From Panulirus ornatus (lineage: Eukaryota > Arthropoda > Malacostraca > Decapoda > Palinuridae), in assembly GCF_036320965.1 (NCBI RefSeq), contig NC_092225.1, positions 74,471,935 through 74,535,934 on the forward strand: a DNA stretch of 64,000 nt, in the 5' to 3' direction. Shown in pieces: positions 29,449-39,837 of this stretch. Position numbers and translations under genes: made by a program. The notes under the pieces are model-generated. The model made no database searches and was not told the origin of the DNA. It saw nothing but the letters and a program-made list of their open reading frames with translations. Numbering within the stretch: position 1 is the first letter of the stretch; every line of letters begins with the position of its first letter.

Positions 29449-30808
29449 GTGGTAGAGGATGTGTGGATCAGGTGTTTGCTTTGAAGAATGTATGTGAGAA
29501 ATACTTAGAAAAGCAAATGGATTTGTATGTAGCATTTATGGATCTGGAGAAGGCATATGATAGAGTTGATAGAGATGCTCTGTGGAAGGTATTAAGAATA
29601 TATGGTGTGGGAGGAAAGTTGTTAGAAGCAGTGAAAAGTTTTTATCGAGGATGTAAGGCATGTGTACGTGTAGGAAGAGAGGAAAGTGATTGGTTCTCAG
29701 TGAATGTAGGTTTGCGGCAGGGGTGTGTGATGTCTCCATGGTTGTTTAATTTGTTTATGGATGGGGTTGTTAGGGAGGTAAATGCAAGAGTTTTGGAAAG
29801 AGGGGCAAGTATGAAGTCTGTTGGGGATGAGAGAGCTTGGGAAGTGAGTCAGTTGTTGTTCGCTGATGATACAGCGCTGGTGGCTGATTCATGTGAGAAA
29901 CTGCAGCAGCTGGTGACTGAGTTTGGTAAAGTGTGTGAAAGAAGAAAGTTAAGAGTAAATGTGAATAAGAGCAAGGTTATTAGGTACAGTAGGGTTGAGG
30001 GTCAAGTCAATTGGGAGGTGAGTTTGAATGGAGAAAAACTGGAGGAAGTGAAGTGTTTGAGATATCTGGGAGTGGATCTGGCAGCGGATGGAACCATGGA
30101 AGCGGAAGTGGATCATAGGGTGGAGGAGGGGGCGAAAATTTTGGGAGCCTTGAAGAAAGTGTGGAAGTCGAGAACATTATCTCAGAAAGCAAAAATGAGT
30201 ATGTTTGAAGGAATAGTGGTTCCAACAATGTTGTAAGGTTGCGAGGTGTGGGCTATGGATAGAGTAGTGCGCAGGAGGGTGGATGTGCTGGAAATGAGAT
30301 GTTTGAGGACAATATGTGGTGTGAGATGGTTTGATCGAGTAAGTAATGTAAGGGTAAGAGAGATGTGTGGAAATAAGAAGAGCGTGGTTGAGAGAGCAGA
30401 AGAGGTTTTGAAATGGTTTGGGCACATGGAGAGAATGAGTGAGGAAAGATTGACCAGGAGGATATATGTGTCGGAGGTGGAGGGAATGAGGAGAAGTGGG
30501 AGACCAAATTGGAGGTGGAAAGATGGAGTGAAAAAGATTTTGTGTGATCGGGGCCTGAACATGCAGGAGGGTGAAAGGAGGGCAAGGAATAGAGTGAATT
30601 GGATCGATGTGGTATACCGGGGTTGACGTGCTGTCAGTGGATTGAATCAGGGCATGTGAAGCGTCTGGGGTAAACCATGGAAAGCTGTGTAGGTATGTAT
30701 ATTTGCGTGTGTGGACGTGTATGTATATACATGTGTATGGGGGTGGGTTGGGCCATTTCTTTCGTCTGTTTCCTTGCGCTACCTCGCAAACGCGGGAGAC
30801 AGCGGCAA

Positions 30809-30878
<70 letters not shown>
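29449..30878 (+). mobile_element. RTE-A copy 9: short-UTR type, RT to 3' end, (TA)n tail
   Basis: 5'-truncated at SGRGCVDQVF. RT motif A, LRQGC and FADD are intact. The frame is stopped at 30234 (TTGTAAGGT for TTGTATGGT, Tyr to stop). The rest is open at 30246-30626 (126 codons) to VVYRG-TGA. There is also a 3-bp loss (EEVLKW for EEGVLKW). The short 3' UTR ends AGCGGCAAAA and (TA)33 (30812-30878). Confidence 0.88.
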
Positions 30879-30881
<3 letters not shown>

Positions 30882-30946
30882 GTGCAAGAGGTGAAAAAGA
30901 GGGCAAATGAGAGTTGGGGTGAGAGAGTAGCATTAACTTTTAGGGA

Positions 30947-30949
<3 letters not shown>
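30879..30949 (+). mobile_element. 70-bp RTE-A island between two (TA)n arrays
   Basis: CAGGTGCAAGAGGTGAAAAA to TTTTAGGGAGAAT encodes [24 protein letters not shown], an internal EN-RT linker piece. It is flanked by (TA)33 on the left and (TA)46 on the right. The same segment occurs in place at 31213-31289 in copy 11. Confidence 0.9.

Positions 30950-31042
<93 letters not shown>
30949..31042. repeat. (TA)n, about 46 units
   Basis: The longest pure (TA)n in this cluster, joining the 70-bp RTE-A island to the start of copy 11. Confidence 0.95.
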
Positions 31043-31044
<2 letters not shown>

Positions 31045-33240
31045 TTGTGGCATGAGAAGAGTGGGAGGTGGGTTGATTAGAAAGGGTAGTGAGTGGTGGG
31101 ATGAAGAAGTAAGAGTATTAGTGAAAGAGAAGAGAGAGGCATTTGGACAATTTTTGCAGGGAAAAATGAAATTGAGTGGAAGACGTATAAAAGAAAGAGA
31201 CAGGAGGTCAAGAGAAAGGTGCAAGAGGTGAAAAAAAGGGCAAATGAGCATTGGGGTGAGAGAGTATCATTAAATTTTAGGGAGAATAAAAAGATGTTCT
31301 GGAAGGAGGTAAATAAAGTGCGTAAGACAAGGGAGCAAATGGGAACTTCAGTGAAGGGCGCAAATGGGGAGGTGATAACAAGATGTGAGAAGGAGATGGA
31401 GTGAGTATTTTGAAGGTTCGTTGAATGTGTTTGATGATAGAGTGGCAGATATAGGGTGTTTTGGTCGAGGTGGTGTGCAAAGTGCGAGGGTTAGGGAAAA
31501 TGATTTGGTAAACAGAGAAGAGGTAGTAAAAGCTTTGCGGAAGATGAAAGTCGGCAAGGCAGCAGGTTTGGATGGTATTGCAGTGGAATTTATTAAAAAA
31601 GGGGGTGACTGTATTGTTGACTGGTTGGAAAGGTTATTTAATGTATGTATGACTCATGGTGAGGTGCCTGAGGATTGGCGGAATGCGTGCATAATGCCAT
31701 TGTACAAAGGCAAAGGGGATAAGAGTGAGTGCTCAAATTACAGAGGTATAAGTTTGTTGAGTATTCCTGGTAAATTATATGGGAGGGTATTGATTGAGAG
31801 GGTGAAGGCATGTACAGAGCATCAGATTGGGGAAGAGCAGTGTGGTTTCAGAAGTGGTAGAGGATGTGTGGATCAGGTGTTTGCTTTGAAGAATGTATGT
31901 GAGAAATACTTAGAAAAGCAAATGGATTTGTATGTAGCATTTATGGATCTGGAGAAGGCATATGATAGAGTTGATAAAGATGCTCTGTGGAAGGTATTAA
32001 GAATATATGGTGTGGGAGGCAAGTTGTTAGAAGCAGTGAAAAGTTTTTATCGAGGATGTAAGGCATGTGTACGTGTAGGAAGAGAGGAAAGTGATTGGTT
32101 CTCAGTGAATGTAGGTTTGCAGCAGGGGTGTGTGATGTCTCTATGGTTGTTTAATTTGTTTATGGATGGGGTTGTTAGGGAGGTGAATGCAAGAGTTTTG
32201 GAAAGAGGGGCAAGGATGAAGTCTGTTGGGGATGAGAGAGCTTGGGAAGTGAGTCAGTTGTTGTTCGCTGATGATACAGCGCTGGTGGCTGATTCATGTG
32301 AGAAACTGCAGAAGCTGGTGACTGAGTTTGGTAAAGTGTGTGAAAGAAGAAAGTTAAGAGTAAATGTGAATAAGAGCAAGGTTATTAGGTACAGTAGGGT
32401 TGAGGGTCAAGTCAATTGGGAGGTGGGTTTGAATGGAGAAAAACTGAAGGAAGTGAAGTGTTTTAGATATCTGGGAGTGGATCTGGCAGCGGATGGAACC
32501 ATGGATGCGGAAGTGGATCATAGGGTGGGGGAGGGGGCGAAAATTCTGGGGGCCTTGAAGAATGTGTGGAAGTCGAGAACATTATCTCGGAAAGCAAAAA
32601 TGGGTATGTTTGAAGGAATAGTGGTTCCAACAATGTTGTATGGTTGCGAGGCGTGGGCTATGGATAAAGTTGTGCGCAGGAGGATGGATGTGCTGGAAAT
32701 GAGATGTTTGAGGACAATGTGTGGTGTGAGGTGGTTTGATCGAGTGAGTAACGTAAGGGTAAGAGAGATGTGTGGAAATAAAAAGAGCGTGGTTGAGAGA
32801 GCAGAAGAGGGTGTTTTGAAGTGGTTTGGGCACATGGAGAGAATGAGTGAGGAAAGATTGACCAAGAGGATATATGTGTCGGAGGTGGAGGGAACGAGGA
32901 GAAGAGGGAGACCAAACTGGAGGTGGAAAGATGGAGTGAAGAAGATTTTGTGTGATCGGGGCCTGAACATGCAGGAGGGTGAAAGGAGGGCAAGGAATAG
33001 AGTGAATTGGAGCAATGTGGTATACTAGGGTTGACGTGCTGTCAGTGGATTGAATCAAGGCATGTGAAGCGTCTGGGGTAAACCATGGAAAGCTGTGTAG
33101 GTATGTATATTTGCGTGTGTGGACGTATGTATATACATGTGTATGGGGGGGGGGGTTGGGCCATTTCTTTCGTCTGTTTCCTTGCACTACCTCGCAAATG
33201 CGGGAGACAGCGACAAAGTATAATAAAAAAATAAAAAAAA
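31041..33240 (+). mobile_element. RTE-A copy 11: short-UTR type, long RT frame
   Basis: Starts in the EN-RT linker (ATGCTTGTGGCATGAGAAG). Early damage is a 1-nt loss near 31165 (GGGAAAAATGAAATTG) and an 8-bp loss at about 31381 (AACAAG-ATGTGAG). From 31385 it is open for 547 codons to VVY-TAG (the CGG after Tyr is TAG, three codons before the usual stop). Motif B has Gln for Arg and Leu for Pro (LQQGCVMSLWLF). FADD is intact. The short 3' UTR ends ACAAAGTATAATAAAAAAAT. Confidence 0.88.
31385..33028 (+). pseudogene. RTE-A reverse transcriptase frame of copy 11
   Basis: A 547-codon frame from RRWSEYFEGSLN through motif A FMDLEKAYDRVDKDAL, altered motif B LQQGCVMSLWLFNLFMDG and LLFADDTALVAD, then the C-terminal WFGHMERMSEERLTKRI and GRPNWRWKDGVKK. 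It has no endonuclease. The Pro to Leu change in the conserved SPWLF turn would be expected to harm RT activity (inference). Confidence 0.82.
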
Positions 33241-33251
33241 ATATATCCCCA

Positions 33252-33410
33252 GGTAACCCTGGGGATAGGGGAGAAAGAATACTTCCCACGTATTCCCTGC
33301 GTGTCATAGAGGGCGACTAAAAGGGGAGGGAGCGGGGGGCTGGAAATCCTCCCCTCTCATTTTTTTTTTTTGCGGGAAATGGCGAATAGTTTGAAAGAAA
33401 AAGAAAGAAA
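33252..33410 (+). mobile_element. SINE copy 5, internally deleted
   Basis: Head CCCTGGGGATAGGGGAGAAA to GCTGGAAATCCTCCCCTCTC, T-run, then directly TGCGGGAAATGGCGAATAGT and an A-rich tail. About 110 bp between the T-run and the hairpin's right arm are missing. The left flank CCCCAGGTAACCCTGGGG is a near palindrome, as if a few head bases were inverted and duplicated. Confidence 0.85.
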
Positions 33411-35593
33411 AAAAAGATGTTCTGGAAGGAGGTAAATAAAGTGTGTAAGACAAGGTAGCAAATGGGAACTTCAGTGAAGGGGGCTAATGGGGAGGTGATA
33501 ACAAGTAGTGGTGATGTGAGAAGGAGTATTTTGAAGGTTTGTTGAATGTGTTTGATGATAGAGTGGCAGATATAGGATGTTTTGGTTGAGGTGGTGTGCA
33601 AAGTGAGAGGGTTAGGGAAAATGATTTAGTAAACAGAGAAGAGGTAGTAAAAGCTTTGTGGAAGATGAAAGCCGGCAAGGCAGCAGGTTTGGATGGTATT
33701 GCAGTGGAATTTATTAAAAAAGGGGGTGACTATTGTTAACTGGTTGGTAAGGTTATTTAATGTATATATGATTCATGGTGAGGTGCCTGAGGATTGGTGG
33801 AATGCGTGCATAGTGCCATTGCATAAAGGCAAAGGGGATAAGAGTGAGTGCTCAAATTACAGAGGTATAAGTTTGTTGAGTATTCCTGGGAAATTATATG
33901 GGAGGCTATTGATTGAGAGGGTGAAGGCATGTACAGAGCATCAGACTGGGGAAGAGCAGTGTGGTTTCAGAAGTGGTTGAGGATGTGTGGATCAGGTGTT
34001 TGCTTTGAAGAATGTATGTGAGAAATACTTAGAAAAGCAAATGGATTTGTATGTAGCATTTATGGATCTGGAGAAGGCATATGATAGAGTTGATAGAGAT
34101 GCTCTGTGGAAGGTACTAAGAATATATGGTGTGGGAGGAAAGTTGTTAGAAGCAGTGAAAAGTTTTTATCGAGGATGTAAGGCATGTGTACGTGTAGGAA
34201 GAGAGGAAAGTGATTGGTTCTCAGTGAATGTAGGTTTGCGGCAGGGGTGTGTGATGTCTCCATGGTTGTTTAATTTGTGTATGGATGGGGTTGTTAGGGA
34301 GGTGAATGCAAGAGTTTTGGAAAGAGGGGCAAGTATGCAGTCTGTTGTGGATGAGAGAGCTTGGGAAGTGAGTCAGTTGCTGTTCGCTGATGATACAGCA
34401 CTGGTGGCTGATTCATGTGAGAAACTGCAGAAGCTGGTGACTGAGTTTGGTAAAGTGTGTGAAAGAAGAAAGTTAAGAGTAAATGTGAATAAGAACAAGG
34501 TTATTAGGTACAGTAGGGTTGAGGGTCAAGTCAATTGGGAGGTAAGTTTGAATGGAGAAAAACTGGAGGAAGTAAAGTGTTTTAGATATCTGGGAGTGGA
34601 TCTGGCAGTGGATGGAACCATGGAAGCAGAAGTGAATCATAGGGTGGAGGAGGGGGCGAAAATCCTGGGAGCCTTGAAGAAAGTGTGGAAGTCGAGAACA
34701 TTATCTCAGAAAGCAAAAATGGGTATGTTTGAAAGAACAGTGGTTCCAACAATGTTGTATGGTTGCGAGGTGTGGGCTATGAATAGAGTAGTGCGCAGGA
34801 GGGTGGATGTGCTGGAAATGAGATGTTTGAGGACAATATGTGGTGTGAGGTGGTTTGATCGAGTAAGTAATGTAAGGGTAAGAGAGATGTGTGGAAATAA
34901 GAAGAGCGTGGTTGAGAGAGCAGAAGAGGGTGTTTTGAAATGGTTTGGGCACATGGAGAGAATGAGTGAGGAAAGATTGACCAAGAGGATATATGTGTCG
35001 GAGGTGGAGGGAACGAGGAGAAGTGGGAGACCAAATTGGAGGTGGAAAGATGGAGTGAAAAAGATTTTGTGTGATCGGGGCCTGAACATGCAGGAGGGTG
35101 AAAGGTGGGCAAGGAATAGAGCGAATTGGATCGATGTGGTATACTGGGGTCGACGTGCTGTCAATGGATTGAATCAGGGCATGTGAAGCGTCTGGGGTAA
35201 ACCATGGAAAGTTCTTTGGGGCCTGGATGTGGAAAGGGAGCTGTGGTTTCGGGCATTATTGCATGACAGCTAGAGACTGAGTGTGAACGAATGGGGCCTT
35301 TGTTGTCTTTTCCTAGTGCTACCTTGCACATATGAGGGGGAGGGGGATGTTATTCCATGTGTGGCAGGGGTGGCAATGGGAATGAGTAAAGGCAGACAGT
35401 GTGAATTGTGTGCATGTATATATATGTATATGTCTGTGTGTATATATATATATGTGTACACTGAGATGTATGGGTATGTATATTTGCATATGGGGACATG
35501 TATGTATATACATGTGTATGGGGGTGGGTTGGGCCATTTTTTTCGTCTGTTTCCTTGCGCTACCTCGCAAACGCAGGAGAGAGCGACAAAGCA

Positions 35594-35596
<3 letters not shown>
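33411..35596 (+). mobile_element. RTE-A copy 12: long-UTR type, long RT frame
   Basis: Starts AAGATGTTCTGGAAGGAGG, directly in the A-rich tail of SINE copy 5. The first part is broken. Frames are 33693-33980 and 33987-35186, separated by a stop (GGTTGAGG for GGTAGAGG). The ORF ends with CGA intact: VVYWGRRAVNGLNQGM. The 3' UTR is the long type (35187-35590), though the ORF has short-UTR-like residues (ILCDRG), making it an intermediate between the subfamilies. The tail is followed by (TA)n. Confidence 0.88.
33987..35186 (+). pseudogene. RTE-A RT and C-terminal frame of copy 12
   Basis: A 399-codon frame with FMDLEKAYDRV, GLRQGCVMSPWLFNLCMDG, LLFADDTALVAD, NVNKNKVIRYS, the WFGHMERM and GRPNWRWKDGV C-terminal strings, and the full-length end RRAVNGLNQGM. 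It represents the ancestral C-terminus before the TGA change. Endonuclease and RT motifs upstream of A are lost. Confidence 0.82.

Positions 35597-35664
<68 letters not shown>
35597..35664. repeat. (TA)n between RTE-A copies 12 and 13
   Basis: About 33 TA units after GCGACAAAGCAAAAA. Copy 13 begins at its end. Confidence 0.95.
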
Positions 35665-35666
<2 letters not shown>

Positions 35667-36601
35667 AAAGTTCTGGAGTGTTGAAGAATATGTGGAAGTT
35701 GAGAACATTATCTCAGAAAGCAAAAATGGGCATGTTTGAAGGAATAGTGGTTCCAACAGTGTTATATAGTTGTGAGGTGTGGGCTATAGATAGAGTTGTG
35801 TGGAGGAGGGTGGATGTGCTGGAAATGAGATGTTTGAGGACAATATGTGAGGTGAGATGGTTTGATTGAGTAAGTAATAATAGGGTAAGAGAGATGTGTG
35901 GTAATAAAAAGAGTGTGGTTGAGAGAGCAGAAGAGGGTGTTTTGAAATGGTTTGGTCACATGGAGAGAGTGAGTGAGGGAAGATTGACAAAGAGGATATA
36001 TGTGTCAGAGGTGGAGGGAACAAGGAGAAGTGGGAGACCAAATTGGAGGTGGAAAGATGGAGTGAAAAAGATTTTGAGTGATCGGAGCCTGAACATGCTG
36101 GAGGGTGAAAGGCATGCAAGGAATAGAGTGAATTGGAACGATGTGGTATACCGGCGTCGACTTGCTGTCAATGGATTGAACCAGGGCATTTGAAGTGTCT
36201 GGGGTAAACCATGGAAAGTTGTGTGGGGCCTGGATGTGGAAAGGGAGCTGTAGTTTCGGTGCATTATACATGACAGCTAGAGACTGAGTGTGAACGAATG
36301 TGGCCTTTGTTGTCTTTTCCTAGCGCTACCTCACGTACATGCGGGGGGAGGGGGTTGATATTTCATGTGTGGCGAGGTGGTGATGGGAATGAATAAAGGC
36401 AGACAGTATGAATTATGTACATGTGTATATATGTATATGTGTACATATATATATGTATACGTAGAGATGTATAGGTATGTATATTTACGAGTGTGGACGT
36501 GTATGTGGGTTGGTTGGGCCATTCTTTCATCTGTTTCCTTGCGCTACCTCGCTAACGTGGGAGACTGCAACAAAGTAAAATAAAAAATAAAAAAAATATA
36601 T
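35665..36601 (+). mobile_element. RTE-A copy 13: C-terminus and long 3' UTR
   Basis: Starts GAAAGTTCTGGAGTGTTGAA (KVLGVLKNMWK). Frames run to 35869 and 35894-36193 (FD-stop-VSNNRVRE splits them). The ORF end keeps CGA (RRLAVNGLNQGI). Long 3' UTR, tail GCAACAAAGTAAAATAAAA. Confidence 0.85.
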
Positions 36602-37150
36602 ATTTTGAGTGATCGGGGCATGAACATGCAGGAGGGTGAAAAGCGTGCAAGGAATAGAGTGAATTGGAACAATTTGGTATACCGGGGTTGATGTGCTGTC
36701 AATGGATTGAACCAGGGCATGTGAAGCATCTGGGGTAAACCATGGAAAGTTTTGTGGGGCCTGGATGTGGAAAGGGAGCTGTGGTTTCGGTTCATTATAC
36801 ATGACAGCTAGAGACTGAGTGTGAACGAACATGGCCATTGTTGTCTTTTCCTAGAGCAACCTCACGCACATGCGGGGGGAGGGGGTGTCATATCATGTGT
36901 GGTGGGGCGGCAACAGGAATGAATAAGGGCAGACAGTATGAATTATGTACATGTGTATATATGTATATGTCTGTGTGTGTATATATACCTGTACGTTGAG
37001 ATGTATAGGTATGTATAGGTGTGTGTGTGTGGACGTGTATGTATATACATGTGTATGTGGGTGTGTTCGGCCATTCTTTCGTCTGTTTCCTTGTGCTACC
37101 TCACTAACACAGGAGATAGCGACATAGTATAATAAATAAATATAGAAAGA
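36602..37150 (+). mobile_element. RTE-A copy 14: last codons and long 3' UTR
   Basis: Starts TTTTGAGTGATCGGGGCATG, in the ILSDRG codons, immediately behind copy 13's tail. The ORF stop is TGA at the CGA site. Long 3' UTR with hairpin TGCTACCTCACTAACACAGG, tail AATAAATAAATATAG. Confidence 0.85.
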
Positions 37151-37182
37151 TAAATATATATATATTTTTTTTTGTTTTTTCA

Positions 37183-39290
37183 CATGCCCTGGTTCAATCC
37201 ACTGACAGCACGTCGACCCCAGTATACCACATCGTTCCAATTCACTCTATTTCTTGCACGCCTTTCACCCTCCTGCATGTTCAGGCCCTGATCACTCAAA
37301 ATCTTTTTCACTCTATCTTTCCACCTCCAATTTGGTCTCCCACTTCTCCTCGTTCCCTCCACCTTTGACACATATATCCTCTTTGTCAATCTTACCTCGC
37401 TCATTCTCTCCATATGACCAAACCATTTCAAAAAACCCTCTTCTGCTCTCTCAACCACACTCTTTTCATTACCACACATCTCTCTTACCCTTTCATTACT
37501 TACTCTATCAAACCACGTCACCTCACATATTGTTCTCAAACATCTCATTTCCAGCACATTCACCCTCCTCCGCACAATTCTATCTATAGCCTATGCCTCG
37601 CAACGATATAACATTGATGGAACCACTATTCCTTCAAACATACCCATTTTTGCTTTCCGAGATAATGTTCTTGCCTTCCACACATTTTTCAACGCTCCCA
37701 GAACCTTCGCCTCCTCCCCCACCTTATGACTCACTTCAATTTCCATGGTTCCATCCGCTGCCAAATCCACTCCCAGATAGCTAAAACACTTTACTTCCTC
37801 CAGTTTTTCTCCATTCAAACTTACTTCCCAATTGACTTGTCCCTCAACCCTACTGTACTTAATAACCTTGCTCTTATTCACATTTACTCTTAGCTTTCTT
37901 CTTTCACACACTTTACTAAACTCGGTCACCAGCTTCTACAGTTTCTCACCTGAATCAGCCACCAGCGCTGTATCATCAGTGAACAACAACGGACTCACTT
38001 CCCAAGCTCTCTCATCCACAACAGACTGCATACTTGCCCCTCTCTCCAAAACTCTTGCATTCACCTCACTAACATCCCCATCCATAAACAAATTAAACAA
38101 CCATGGAGACATCACCTACCCCTGCCGCAAACTGACATTCAATGAGAACCAATCACTTTCCTCTCTTCCTACTTGTACAGATGCCTTACATCCTCGGTAA
38201 AAACTTTTCACTGCTTCTAGCAACTTGCTTCCCACACCATATACTCTAAATACCTTCCACAGAGCATCTCTGTCAACTCTATCATATGCCTTCTCCAGAT
38301 CCATAAATGCTACATACAAACCCATTTGCTTTTCTAAGTATTTCTCACATACATTCTTCAAAGCAAACACCTGATCCACACATCCTCTACCACTTCTGAA
38401 ACCACACTGCTCTTCCCCAATCTGATGCCCTGTACATGCCTTCACCCTCTCAATCAATACCCTCCCATATAATTCCCCAGGAATATTCAACAAACTTATA
38501 CCTCTGTAATTTGAGCACTCACCTTTATCCTCTTTGCCTTTGTACAAATGCACTATGCAAGCATTCCGCCAATCCTTAGGCACCTCACCATGAGTCATAC
38601 ATACATTAAATAACCTTACCAACCAGTCAACAACACAGTTACCCCCTTTTTTAATGAATTCCACTGCAATACCATCGAAACCCACTGCCTTGCTGGCTTT
38701 CATCTTCCCCAAAGCTTTTGCTACCTCTTCTCTGTTTACCAAACCATTCTCCCTAACCCTCTCACTTTGCACACCACCTCGACCAAAACACCCTATATCT
38801 GCCACTCTATCATCAAACACACTCAACAAACCTTCAAAATATTCACTCCATCTCCTTCTCACTTCACCACTACTTGTTATCGCCTCCCCATTTAAACCCT
38901 TCACTGATGTTTCCTTTTGTTCCCTTGTTTTATGCACTTTATTTACCTCCTTCCAAAACATCTTTTTATTCTCCCTAAAATTCAATGATACTCTCTCACC
39001 CCAACTCTCATATGCCCTCTTTTTCACCTCTTGCACCTTTCTCTTGATCTCCTGCCTCTTTCTTTTATACATCTCCCAGTCACTTGCATTATTTCCCTGC
39101 AAAACTCGTCCAAATGCCTCTCTCTTCTCTCTCACTAATGATCTTACTTCTTCATCCCACCACTCACAACCCTTTCTAATCTGCCCACCTCCCATGCTTC
39201 TCATGCCACAAGCATCTTCTGCACAAGCCATCACTGCTTCCCTAAATACATCCCATTCCTCCCCTAATCTACCCTTCATTATTCTATAAA
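37183..39290 (-). mobile_element. RTE-A copy 15: no 3' UTR, fused to RTE-B at its 5' end
   Basis: The 3' end stops at the ORF end (RRAVSGLNQGM-TGA, 37180) and is followed at once by an A-rich tail (37140-37183), so it lacks the whole 3' UTR and hairpin. Frames are 37575-37180, 37929-37591 and 39510-38116. The 5' end at ~39290 (GGAGGAATGGGATG) is joined in frame to RTE-B sequence. Confidence 0.85.
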
Positions 39291-39510
39291 GGGACCAAGT
39301 GACTCTTCTTCCCTGTACTGCTCTCTCCCTTATCTCTCCTTCCATATCATCACACTTACCCAAGATGGCTCCCAGATACTTAAATTCTGTCACTTCTTCC
39401 CGTCTCCCCCCCCCCCCCATATACACAGCACAATTCAGTACACTTTCTTCTTTCACTCTATATGGTTTCACAAAATCTATACTTTCACTCCAATTCCTTT
39501 CAAACACCAT
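38116..39510 (-). pseudogene. Chimeric RTE-B/RTE-A frame, 464 codons
   Basis: The N-terminal ~75 codons are RTE-B (MVFERNWSESIDFVKPYRVK, EVTEFKYLGAILGKCDDMEG, YRIMKGR). From LGEEWDVFREAV on they are RTE-A (WWDEEVRSLVREKREAFG, GFDGIAVEFIKKGG, GFRSGRGC, FMDLEKAYDRV), ending VSLRQG before a stop within motif B. The junction has GGGTAGATTAGGGGAGG with short similarity to both parents. The fused frame is open but joins a post-RT segment of one element to a pre-RT segment of another, so no coherent enzyme is expected. Confidence 0.85.
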
Positions 39511-39835
39511 TACTATACTTTTACTTGCATTTACCTTTAATCTCCTTCACTTAAACACTTCATTAAACACACAATCTTCTGCAACTCCTCTTCACTCTCC
39601 ACATACAACACAGTATCATCTGCAAACAGGCTTGCCACTAACCACCATATCTCACTGCCACACTCCATCTCTGCATTTCTTTTCCCTAGTTTTGCTTTTC
39701 TCTCTCTTATCACCCCATCCATATATGTATATTATATAGCAACAGTGACATCACACAGCCCTTTGACTCAGCTCTCCATCCATTCTTACACATGCATTTT
39801 CTCCTTTACGGAAGGCTTTTTCACCGTCCAGCAGT
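39291..39835 (-). mobile_element. RTE-B copy 2, RT 3' segment
   Basis: Minus strand: KLLDGEKAFRKGENACVRMD, GWGDKR-like remains of motif B, MDGVIRERKAKLG, SLFADDTVLYVESEEELQKI (motif C intact), then MVFERNW and FKYLGAILGK. It is the continuation of the RTE-B element at 41305-43110, separated by RTE-A copy 16 in the opposite direction, with about 130 codons (motif A region) missing. Confidence 0.72.
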
Positions 39836-39837
39836 TT

